Source: a bacterium (GTDB lineage Bacteria; Latescibacterota; UBA2968). Taken from it: a stretch of DNA of 14,656 nucleotides. This document shows positions 1-6,122 of this stretch, piece after piece. Each line of letters begins with the position of its first letter. Position 1 is the first letter of the stretch. Location: NCBI GenBank assembly GCA_027296045.1, contig JAPUJS010000245.1, positions 1 through 14,656 on the forward strand. Direction: 5' to 3'. The notes beneath the pieces are model-generated. The model did no database searches and had not been told where the DNA came from. It saw nothing but the letters and a program-made list of their open reading frames with translations. A program made the position numbers and the translations under genes.

Positions 1-25
1 ATTGATGCCCAATGTCGTCATGTAA

Positions 26-157
26 GCCTCTTCTAAATTCGTCTTTGACTACGCCGACAAACTCATCCGCGAAAAAACCAACAATCGGTGCTGGGTGTAC
101 AAAGTCGAAACCCGCGAAAATATGAACAATTCGGGTATTTACGAAATTGCATATTAG
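26..157 (+). pseudogene. Possible 3' remnant of a decayed gene
   Basis: After a TAA at 23-25, a frame runs open for 43 codons to a TAG at 155-157 and reads like a normal soluble protein, with charged and aromatic residues well mixed (for example FDYADKLIREKTNNR and VYKVETRENMNNSGIYEIAY). It has no ATG, GTG or TTG near its beginning, and all three plus-strand frames contain a stop in the first 40 bases, so an intact gene entering from the left edge would need a frameshift. A perfect terminator hairpin follows 25 bases after the stop, as expected behind a real gene. I do not recognise the family. It could instead be chance open frame; confidence is low. Confidence 0.35.
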
Positions 158-182
158 ACCTGAAATTGCCCCATGATACGCT

Positions 183-230
183 AAAAATCGGGTAGATCAC
201 ACCATTTTGATCTACCCGATTTTTCTTTTT
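183..230 (+). terminator. Rho-independent terminator
   Basis: A perfect 17-bp stem (183-199 with 208-224) closes an 8-base loop. The 3' arm ends in five T, followed by C and six more T to about 231. It lies just behind the coding remnant ending at 157, so it would end plus-strand transcription entering from the left. The A-run at the start of the 5' arm gives a shorter U-run on the minus strand, so it may also work in that direction. Confidence 0.85.
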
Positions 231-317
231 TGCCAAAAAATACATCCATATGATATAAATTTATATATTTCAAATAGTTATTCCTTTAATTAATTTCAGT
301 TAAACTGCATTTTTTAC

Positions 318-346
318 TTGATATTGAAACGAATGTTCACTATATT
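318..346 (+). promoter_or_regulatory. Candidate sigma-70 promoter of the sigma factor gene
   Basis: A -35 box TTGATA (318-323) and a -10 box TATATT (341-346) are separated by exactly 17 bases. The region from about 240 to 350 is strongly AT-rich compared with the coding DNA around it, which fits an UP-element-like upstream stretch. Transcription would start near 353, leaving a leader of about 85 bases before the ATG at 438. The leader contains an inverted repeat, CTGAGGC (359-365) and GCCTCAG (410-416), just ahead of the ribosome binding site. No gene is seen between 158 and 437. Confidence 0.6.
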
Positions 347-437
347 TAACTATTCATACTGAGGCCTATATACGCAGCATTTTAGAGAGTCCGCCAACCA
401 GATCAGAGAGCCTCAGGACACCATAAGGAGAACCACC

Positions 438-1295
438 ATGGTTTCCGAACTTAGGGAACAATCCCGCGCCGGTGAAGATCGCTCGCTCGCCTACTACTAC
501 AAAGAAGTCGAACGCCATCCGCTACTCACTCTCGAACAAGAAAAAGCTTTGGCGGCGCGCATCGAACAGGGCGACCCCAAAGCCCAGGAAGAGCTCGTCA
601 CCGCCAACCTCCGCTTTGTCATCCACGTGGCCCGAAACTTCCAAAACCAGGGCCTCCCCATGGCCGACCTCATCAACGAAGGCAACATGGGGCTGCTCAC
701 CGCCGCCCAAAAATTCGATCCCCAAAAAGGCTATAAGTTCATCACCTACGCCGTCTGGTGGATTCGCCAGAACATCCTCAAAGCCCTCGAATGCCAAACC
801 CGCGCCATCCGGGTCCCCGCCAACATCATCAACGACCTCAACAAACTTCGCAAAGTCGAATCCAGGCTCTCCCAAAACCTCGAACGCGATCCCGACCCGG
901 TCGAACTGGCCGAAGCATCCGGACTTCCCCTCAAAAAAATCCACTATACCCTGGAAGCCATTTGCAACACCGTCTCCCTGGACACCCCGATGTACGACAG
1001 CACCGTCCCCCTTCAGGAAGCCCTGCCCGATCCCGACATGCCCACCCCCGAAGAGGCCGTCATCGAAGACGACATGTACCACGATGTCCGCAACGCTTTA
1101 GACACCTTGCCCGAACGCGACCAGGACATCCTCAACCTCTACTTCGGCTTCGACAACACCCAATCGGCCACGTATCAAAAAATTGGCAACCGCCTCGGTA
1201 TCAGCCGAGAACGAGTCCGCCAGATCAAAGAAGAAGCCCTGGAAAAACTCCGCCGTCCCATCCACGCAAAGCGTCTGGCGGCCTATTGCAGCTAA
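438..1295 (+). CDS. RNA polymerase sigma factor, sigma-70 family (RpoD/SigA-like, short form)
   Basis: Directs RNA polymerase to promoters. The 285 residues hold region 1.2 (about 14-46), region 2 (about 52-120, with NLRFVIHVARNF, the core-binding DLINEGNMGLLTAAQKFDP and the -10-reading YKFITYAVWWIRQNI), region 3 (about 123-200) and region 4 (about 214-273, with LPERDQDILNLYFG and the helix-turn-helix LGISRERVRQIKEEAL). Region 1.1 and the large non-conserved insert of proteobacterial RpoD are absent. This size is typical of group 2 sigma factors and of the primary factor in Bacteroidota-like lineages, so I cannot say whether it is the housekeeping or an alternative factor. The ATG follows AAGGAG (425-430) at 7 bases. 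It stands alone, with its own candidate promoter and terminator. Confidence 0.95.
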   Translation: MVSELREQSRAGEDRSLAYYYKEVERHPLLTLEQEKALAARIEQGDPKAQEELVTANLRFVIHVARNFQNQGLPMADLINEGNMGLLTAAQKFDPQKGYKFITYAVWWIRQNILKALECQTRAIRVPANIINDLNKLRKVESRLSQNLERDPDPVELAEASGLPLKKIHYTLEAICNTVSLDTPMYDSTVPLQEALPDPDMPTPEEAVIEDDMYHDVRNALDTLPERDQDILNLYFGFDNTQSATYQKIGNRLGISRERVRQIKEEALEKLRRPIHAKRLAAYCS

Positions 1296-1313
1296 TATTT
1301 CCAATATCAAATT

Positions 1314-1351
1314 AAAAAAGGGATGGAATCTGTTGATTCCATCCCTTTTTT
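1314..1351. terminator. Bidirectional rho-independent terminator
   Basis: A 17-bp stem (1314-1330 with 1335-1351) closes a 4-base TGTT loop. The GC-containing core is flanked by six A on the left and six T on the right, so both strands give a hairpin followed by a U-run. It lies between the convergent sigma factor gene (stop at 1295) and the lyase gene (minus-strand stop at 1368-1370) and should serve both. Confidence 0.92.
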
Positions 1352-1367
1352 ATTTGTCAAACCACAG

Positions 1368-2246
1368 CTAACGGCCCCGGATCACCTCTGCTCTGGCAAG
1401 GATTGCCCGAGCACGATCGACAATAGGTGCATCGACCATACGCCCTTCAAACGAGAAAACCCCCACACCTTGTGCCGCCTGGTTTGCAAACGCTTCCATC
1501 AGCCGCCTGGCAGCCTCCACTTCGTCTCCAGACGGCTGGAACACCTCGTTGCAAATTGCCACCTGATTGGGGTGGATACAAAAAGCACCTTCAAAACCCA
1601 GTGCTGCTGCCCGAACAATCCATTCCCGGTAGGTCTGTTGATCGTCATACAGTGTGATGGATCCGATATATCCCAACGGAATAATCCCCGCGCAACGAGC
1701 GGCCGTCAGGGCCAGCACATTTGGCACATACATCGCATCCAGTGTTGTTTGCGCCCCCAGCGAAACCGCCAAATCCTCCGGACCGATTGTCAATGCCTTC
1801 AGGCGAGGGGTTGAAGCGGCAATTTCGTTGATATGGGCCAGGCCTCCCGGAGTCTCGATTTGTGCGATCAATCCCACCGAACCCGCCTCAAGCCCTCGCT
1901 CGGCCTCCAATTCCCCAATCGTTTCGTCCAACAGCGTGAGAAAGGGTGCATTGGGAACCTTTGGCACCGTAATCGCGTGTAAACCGGGTATCACCACCGC
2001 CTCCAGATCGCGCACAGCCATACGGATCGGAGCATTAATCCGAACCACAACGTAGGGAGACCGGCCCTCCAACCAACCGATCGCACCGTTCGCCGCCTTG
2101 CGCGCTGCTTCTTTTTCGGGCCCCAAAATGGCGTCTTCCAGATCCAGTTGAACCGCATCTGCATTTCTTCGTACGGCACTTTCCAGAAGCTTTTCGTTTG
2201 TAGCAGGCACAAAAAGCACCGATCGCAATACCTTCGGGTCAAACAT
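1368..2246 (-). CDS. HpcH/HpaI aldolase / citrate lyase beta subunit (CitE-like) family lyase
   Basis: Predicted TIM-barrel enzyme that cleaves (or forms) a C-C bond in a beta-hydroxyacyl-CoA such as malyl-CoA or citramalyl-CoA, with Mg2+. Of 292 residues, the family marks are RSVLFVPATN at the N-terminus, LDLEDAI (34-40), substrate-binding R69 in VRINAP, metal ligand E131 in IETPGGL, the GPEDLA motif (155-160) with D158, IHPNQV (224-229) and the C-terminal GRMVDAP. I start at the ATG at 2246 because the family begins shortly before RSVLFVP; the frame stays open upstream to 2303 inside the CoA-transferase gene. That ATG overlaps the upstream gene's stop (ATGTTTGA), which implies translational coupling. 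The exact substrate cannot be read from sequence; the CoA-transferase partner favours a free hydroxy-dicarboxylic acid activated first. Confidence 0.9.
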   Translation of the reverse strand: MFDPKVLRSVLFVPATNEKLLESAVRRNADAVQLDLEDAILGPEKEAARKAANGAIGWLEGRSPYVVVRINAPIRMAVRDLEAVVIPGLHAITVPKVPNAPFLTLLDETIGELEAERGLEAGSVGLIAQIETPGGLAHINEIAASTPRLKALTIGPEDLAVSLGAQTTLDAMYVPNVLALTAARCAGIIPLGYIGSITLYDDQQTYREWIVRAAALGFEGAFCIHPNQVAICNEVFQPSGDEVEAARRLMEAFANQAAQGVGVFSFEGRMVDAPIVDRARAILARAEVIRGR

Positions 2247-3420
2247 CCGCAGCCAATCCTTCCGGGTCAAGTTCGTCTTCGACTTCCTGGGTGTGCTGCC
2301 CAAGCCTCGGAGCCGGAGTAGTCAGTTTACCCGGCGTTTCGCTCAAACGTGGCACCGGAACGTGCGCCGGGATGGATCCGACATCCGGATCTTCAAATTC
2401 CCGTACAACTTCTCGACCCGCCATATACGGATGGTTCAGCAAGGCGTCCATCGCAAGCACTGGCCCTACCGTCACATGGGCTTCTTCAAAAAACTGGAGA
2501 TTTTCTTCCAGGCTGCGCCCCGCAATAAAATTCCCCACAATCTCATCCAAAGCGTCCCGATTGCGCATCCGATCGTCATTGCTTCGAAATCTGGGGTCTT
2601 CGATCAACTCCGACCTTCCAATCGCTTTCAACAACCGTTCGCACATGCCCTGCGTCGAAGCCGACAACGCGACAAATTCCCCGTCCCGACAAGGATAGAT
2701 ATTGCGAGGGGCAGCGTGCTCAGACAAATTCCCCGAACGCATACTGACGCCACCTGTCACACGGTATTTCACTGCTTCCGAAGCGACAAAAGAAAACAGG
2801 CTTTCAAATAGAGAGAGGTCAATCACCTGCCCTTTGCCAGATTGGACTTCGACATGTCGCAATGCCACCATCACCGCAAAGCCCCCGTATAAACCCGCGA
2901 TCATGTCGGCAGTCGCAAGCGGAGGCAGCGCCGGTGGTTTGTCGGGAAACCCATTCAAATGGGCATATCCCGACATGCCTTCGATCAGCGTCCCAAAACC
3001 TGCTCGATCGCGATACGGCCCGGTCTGTCCCCAACCGGAAACACGCACAACAATGAGATTTGGATTGATCTGCAACAAGACCTCGGGACCCAGCCCGAGT
3101 TCCTCCAGTTTTCCTGGCACAAAATTCTCGATCAACACCTGCGCCGTTTTCACAAGCCGGAGGAGCTTTGCCTTGTCTTCCTCGTCTTTCAAATCCCAGC
3201 AGACGCTGCGTTTGTTCCGCCCATACACTTTCCAGAAACTTTCGACACCACCTTCCCGCCAATTGCGAAGATCGTCCCCAAAACCCGGTCGTTCAATTTT
3301 GATCACGTCGGCACCAAAATCGGCCAGCACATGAGAAACCATATTGCCAGCAACCAGCCGCGAAAGATCCAGTACCCGCACGCCATTCAAAGGATTTAAT
3401 TCAGTGTTGTCGTTTGACAT
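2239..3420 (-). CDS. CaiB/BaiF family (family III) CoA-transferase
   Basis: Moves CoA from an acyl-CoA donor to a carboxylic acid in the cytoplasm. The 393-residue length is normal for the family. Recognisable parts are GVRVLDLSRLVAGNMVSHVLADFGADVIKIERP near the N-terminus, the GRNKRSVCWDLK segment, ENFVPGKLEELGLG, VRVSGWGQTGPYRDRAGFG, and the LATADMIAGLYGG motif, where D172 matches the catalytic aspartate. It is the first gene of a two-gene unit with the CitE-like lyase (8-bp overlap). Such pairs are known in citramalate, itaconate and 3-hydroxypropionate-type pathways, where the transferase makes malyl-CoA or citramalyl-CoA for the lyase. That role is inferred here. The Shine-Dalgarno sequence before the ATG at 3420 is weak. 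Confidence 0.93.
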   Translation of the reverse strand: MSNDNTELNPLNGVRVLDLSRLVAGNMVSHVLADFGADVIKIERPGFGDDLRNWREGGVESFWKVYGRNKRSVCWDLKDEEDKAKLLRLVKTAQVLIENFVPGKLEELGLGPEVLLQINPNLIVVRVSGWGQTGPYRDRAGFGTLIEGMSGYAHLNGFPDKPPALPPLATADMIAGLYGGFAVMVALRHVEVQSGKGQVIDLSLFESLFSFVASEAVKYRVTGGVSMRSGNLSEHAAPRNIYPCRDGEFVALSASTQGMCERLLKAIGRSELIEDPRFRSNDDRMRNRDALDEIVGNFIAGRSLEENLQFFEEAHVTVGPVLAMDALLNHPYMAGREVVREFEDPDVGSIPAHVPVPRLSETPGKLTTPAPRLGQHTQEVEDELDPEGLAADV

Positions 3421-3504
3421 CTATCTCTGTCTTCCTGACCGAGGATATTTGATTCTGGACTACATACCAACTTGCAATTTTGCCGTCTCAGCAAGACGGC
3501 TCCG

Positions 3505-3535
3505 TATACATGCTGCGGGACCCGTTCTTTGTCAA
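3505..3535 (-). promoter_or_regulatory. Candidate promoter of the CoA-transferase/lyase operon
   Basis: On the minus strand a perfect -35 box TTGACA (3535-3530) is followed after 19 bases by TGTATA (3510-3505). The spacer is longer than ideal, so the call is tentative. Transcription would start near 3498, so the short hairpin CCGTCT/AGACGG (3483-3499) would sit at the very 5' end of a leader of about 78 bases. The rest of the 3421-3628 gap between the divergent genes shows no coding sequence; I see no convincing plus-strand promoter there beyond an isolated TATAAG at 3582. Confidence 0.35.
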
Positions 3536-3628
3536 GTATCAATTAAATAAAGCTTGTCTAACCAGACGAAATTGCTCACCTTATAAGCGAAAATTCCAGA
3601 TGTTGTATCCTTCAGAATAAGGTTCCCT

Positions 3629-4468
3629 ATGAAGATCATTCTCCTATCCATCATCGGCGCCCTCATCCTGCTCTGGGGTGCCATCTATGCTCTCTTTATC
3701 GCTGCCGACCGAGAAAAGTTCACGTTTGCCAAGCGGGAAGGCGAATTTCTCAAACTCCGAAAAGAATATTTCTGGGCCCTGGGGGCCTATCTTACAATCC
3801 TCACATCCATCCTGATCTACCTGGTCCTGCAGACCTCCCTGACCCGTCAGGAACACGCCCTCAACAACACACAGGATCGGTTTTACAAACAAATGGACGA
3901 CCTGCGCGAAAACTTCGGCCAGCAAACCGAAAAACTGATGGGCCAGCTGGAAGAAAAGGCCAAACTCACCGGCTCCGAATTGGAAGTTCGTGAAAAACTT
4001 CGGTCCGAGATCGACCAGCACAAACGCTCGCGCCAGGAACTGGCCGATGCGAGAAGCCACTTACAAATCACCCAGCAGGAATTGCTCAAAGAATCGGACG
4101 CCCACCGCAATTACCTCGACCAGTTCAACACCGAAAAGGCCCTGCACAAAAAAACACGAGACCTGTTTGCCAATCTCGAAAAAAGGCACAACAAAACGCA
4201 AAGCGACCTTCGAAATACCAGGCGTGACCTCAACAAAACCCGGGAACAATCCAATCAGCGGAAGCAGCAGCGGGATAAGCTTGAAAACACCTTGAAAAAA
4301 GCCCAGGAAAATGTCAAACGGGCGCTGGCAAATAACAAACGCTTGTTTCAGGAAGCCAACAAACATCAAGAAGGCCTGACCTTGCTTCAAGCCACGGCGG
4401 ACTCGATTTTCAAAAAGGTGCTCAAACGCCCTCGAGTGCCCGAACCGGAACCTGCATCTCAAAAATAG
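3629..4468 (+). CDS. Membrane-anchored coiled-coil protein, function unknown
   Basis: I do not recognise the family. The 279-residue protein starts with a hydrophobic segment (about 3-25), a short charged stretch (26-46), and a second membrane segment (about 48-68). From about 72 to 260 it is almost continuous, highly charged heptad-type sequence rich in K, E, Q, R and N, predicted to form a long coiled coil. It ends in a short proline/glutamate tail (VPEPEPASQK). With two membrane helices, both ends should lie on the same side, probably the cytoplasm given the charges, so this would be a rod anchored to the inner membrane. TAAGG (3618-3622) lies 6 bases before the ATG. The next gene also encodes a membrane-anchored coiled coil, which suggests a shared structural or scaffolding job. 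Confidence 0.8.
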   Translation: MKIILLSIIGALILLWGAIYALFIAADREKFTFAKREGEFLKLRKEYFWALGAYLTILTSILIYLVLQTSLTRQEHALNNTQDRFYKQMDDLRENFGQQTEKLMGQLEEKAKLTGSELEVREKLRSEIDQHKRSRQELADARSHLQITQQELLKESDAHRNYLDQFNTEKALHKKTRDLFANLEKRHNKTQSDLRNTRRDLNKTREQSNQRKQQRDKLENTLKKAQENVKRALANNKRLFQEANKHQEGLTLLQATADSIFKKVLKRPRVPEPEPASQK

Positions 4469-4475
4469 ATTTCTC

Positions 4476-4504
4476 TTGATCTGGCTGTAAAGAGCGCGTA
4501 TTTT
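4476..4504 (+). promoter_or_regulatory. Candidate promoter of the second coiled-coil gene
   Basis: TTGATC (4476-4481) and TATTTT (4499-4504) are separated by 17 bases, just after the stop codon of the preceding gene. Each box matches the consensus at four of six positions. The arrangement resembles the sigma factor promoter (TTGATA, 17 bases, TATATT). A 7-bp inverted repeat, TCTGGCT (4480-4486) and AGCCAGA (4507-4513), overlaps it. The repeat has no T-run after it, so it is not a clear terminator. Confidence 0.35.
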
Positions 4505-4571
4505 AGAGCCAGAAATTAGAAGTCGAACCTTATCATGATATCTCGTGATTCTCATCTCTCCGGAGGCACGT

Positions 4572-5468
4572 GTGGACCAGAATGAAGAAAATAACGGCAA
4601 CGACCTGGAAGAGAATGGCAACGACCTGGAAGAGAATGGCAACGGCAAAAAAAATATCGTCCTGATCGTCGGAGCAGTTGCAGTCGTCCTGGCCATCATC
4701 ATCTATATTGTCATGATGCCTGAAAAAGGCCCCGAGGTCGATCCTTATGTCACCCAACTGGAACAGGAAGTTGCAACCTATACGGCCCAGATCGACTCTA
4801 TAAACAACGTGGTTCTAGGCCTCAACACACGCATCGACGAAGTCCGAACCCAAATGGACAGCTCCCGGGCTTCCAACCGCCTCCTGTTGGCCTCTCTACA
4901 TCGGGTTACGGGTGAAATGCAGGAGTATCGAAGGCTTTATTCCGAACAGAAAAACTTGAGTACAAAATTGAGAAACGAGCTCAAGCGCGTCAAAGCCGAA
5001 AAAGAACAGGCCGGCACCGAAGTCAAAGAACTTAAATCCCAGATGGACGACCTCAACAACCAGCTCTACGACCAGACCATCCGCCTCACCCGCATGGAAT
5101 CTTCGTTGGAAGAAGCCCTTGAAAAGAGCGACGTGCTGGAAGAAACCGTCCACTCGGTTCTCGTCTATATCGGTACCGAAGACGAATTAAAGCAACAGAG
5201 ATATCTCAAAACCGGCCGGGCCGCCATATTTAGCAAAAGCTACAAGGTCATTGGATTCCCGGACATTTCAGGCAGCAATGTCATGAAAATTAGCGTAGGC
5301 GAAACCCTCACGCTCCAGGGCGAATTGCAGGCCCTGTGCGACCGCCATGGCAAACTCGGCAAAGGCAAGGAATATGAAATCAGCAAAGGCCCTCCCGGCC
5401 AAACCCTGATCTCTTTCTCCGACCAGACCCTGGCCGGCCAGCGCGTCCTGGCGGTACTCAAAAAATAA
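4572..5468 (+). CDS. Single-pass membrane coiled-coil protein with C-terminal globular domain, function unknown
   Basis: The 298-residue protein has an acidic, Asn/Glu-rich N-terminal tail containing a short perfect repeat, one membrane helix (about 29-48), a charged coiled coil (about 60-196) and a C-terminal globular part (about 197-298) starting VLVYIGTEDELKQQRYLK and ending GQRVLAVLKK. The C-terminal part recalls the 'YxxGTxxEL' domain following coiled coils in some Bacteroidota envelope proteins, but this is a memory-based resemblance only. The acidic tail and absence of a signal peptide favour N-in, with the coil and C-domain in the periplasm. I choose the GTG at 4572 because CGGAGG (4561-4566) lies 5 bases before it; an in-frame GTG at 4545 lacks such a site. 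The neighbour upstream is another anchored coiled coil. Confidence 0.8.
   Translation: MDQNEENNGNDLEENGNDLEENGNGKKNIVLIVGAVAVVLAIIIYIVMMPEKGPEVDPYVTQLEQEVATYTAQIDSINNVVLGLNTRIDEVRTQMDSSRASNRLLLASLHRVTGEMQEYRRLYSEQKNLSTKLRNELKRVKAEKEQAGTEVKELKSQMDDLNNQLYDQTIRLTRMESSLEEALEKSDVLEETVHSVLVYIGTEDELKQQRYLKTGRAAIFSKSYKVIGFPDISGSNVMKISVGETLTLQGELQALCDRHGKLGKGKEYEISKGPPGQTLISFSDQTLAGQRVLAVLKK
4596..4643 (+). repeat. 21-bp direct repeat, two perfect copies plus a partial third
   Basis: A 21-bp unit beginning GGCAACGACC occurs at 4596-4616 and again, identical, at 4617-4637, followed by the start of a third copy (GGCAAC, 4638-4643). It keeps the reading frame and encodes the heptapeptide GNDLEEN in the acidic N-terminal tail of the membrane coiled-coil protein. 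Perfect identity points to recent slippage or active copy-number change. Confidence 0.9.
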
Positions 5469-5490
5469 GACGTAAAAGCCCACTGTCGTG

Positions 5491-5526
5491 AAAGCTCGGC
5501 AATCCAGAAGATTGCCGGGCTTTTCC
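5491..5526 (+). terminator. Rho-independent terminator
   Basis: A 14-bp stem (5491-5504 with 5510-5523, including one T-G pair) closes a 5-base loop 22 bases after the stop of the coiled-coil gene. The T-run is short (TTTT) and is followed by CCC, so it may leak. The RidA-family gene begins only about 55 bases further on and shows no clear promoter of its own, so readthrough may feed it. Confidence 0.7.
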
Positions 5527-5578
5527 CATCCATATCTCTTTCTTTTCCAACTCCACAAATCCAAATATGGAGACCAAA

Positions 5579-6025
5579 ATGTCCGTCGACGACCGCCTCA
5601 AAGAACTGAACATCACCCTCCCACCTGTTCCTGCACCAGCCGGCAACTATGCCCACGCCGTGCGTAGCGGCAATCAGTTGTATCTTTCCGGCAAAGGTCC
5701 CGGAAACTCCACCGGCAAAGTGGGTGCCGACGTGACGACCGAACAGGCCCACGAAGATGCCCGAAAAGTCGGCCTGATCCTTCTGGCAGTCCTGAAGGAC
5801 GAACTCGGTTCCCTCGATAGGGTCAAACAGGTCGTCAAAGTCCTCGGGATGGTCAACGCCACCCCCGATTTCAAGGAACACCCCCAGGTCATCAACGGCT
5901 GCTCCGATCTGTTTGTCGAAGTCTTCGGCGACCAGGGCAAACACGCCCGCTCGGCCATAGGCATGGGCTCCTTACCCAACATGATCACCGTAGAAATCGA
6001 AGCCATTGTCGAGATTACAGATTAG
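5579..6025 (+). CDS. RidA family protein (YjgF/YER057c/UK114), putative reactive-imine deaminase
   Basis: RidA-type proteins are small cytoplasmic trimers. The best known members hydrolyse reactive enamines and imines released by PLP enzymes. The 148 residues fit the longer YjgF-like branch: LPPVPAPAGNYAHAVRSGNQLYLSGKGP at the N-terminus, TTEQAHEDARKVGLILLAVLK, and the C-terminal ARSAIGMGSLPNMITVEIEAIVEI, which holds R124 (the position of the conserved carboxylate-binding arginine) and E139. I start at the ATG at 5579 because TGGAGA (5568-5573) lies 5 bases before it; an ATG at 5567 would overlap that site. Many members of this branch have no proven imine deaminase activity, so the substrate is open. 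A strong terminator follows at once. Confidence 0.9.
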   Translation: MSVDDRLKELNITLPPVPAPAGNYAHAVRSGNQLYLSGKGPGNSTGKVGADVTTEQAHEDARKVGLILLAVLKDELGSLDRVKQVVKVLGMVNATPDFKEHPQVINGCSDLFVEVFGDQGKHARSAIGMGSLPNMITVEIEAIVEITD

Positions 6026-6040
6026 TCATTCCCGATATCA

Positions 6041-6086
6041 AAAGGAAGCGCCCCCAGTTATTGAAACTGGGGGCGCTTCCTTTTTT
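6041..6086. terminator. Strong rho-independent terminator between convergent genes
   Basis: A 16-bp GC-rich perfect stem (6044-6059 with 6065-6080), extended by three A-T pairs, closes a 5-base loop and runs into six T (6081-6086). It ends RidA transcription on the plus strand. On the minus strand it gives the same hairpin followed by TTTT, 40 bases after the stop of the propeller gene at 6123, so it probably also ends the long minus-strand operon. Confidence 0.92.
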
Positions 6087-6122
6087 CCAAACCAGGCACC
6101 CAAAAACGGGGAGAGGGCCTCC

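Noticed and set aside
63..245. 60-codon minus-strand open frame near the left edge
   Set aside because: It runs through the 17-bp terminator stem, has no ribosome binding site, and lies antisense to the more protein-like remnant at 26-157.
522..1082. 186-codon minus-strand open frame opposite the sigma factor
   Set aside because: It is antisense to highly conserved sigma regions and its Gly/Val/Phe/Asp-rich composition follows from the complement of the sigma codons.
2247..2303. Upstream start for the CitE-like lyase at 2303
   Set aside because: It would add 19 residues unlike the family and overlap the CoA-transferase by 65 bases; the ATG at 2246 gives the usual N-terminus.
4480..4513. Inverted repeat after the first coiled-coil gene as a terminator
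   Set aside because: The 7-bp stem has a 20-base loop and is followed by AATTAGAA rather than a T-run.
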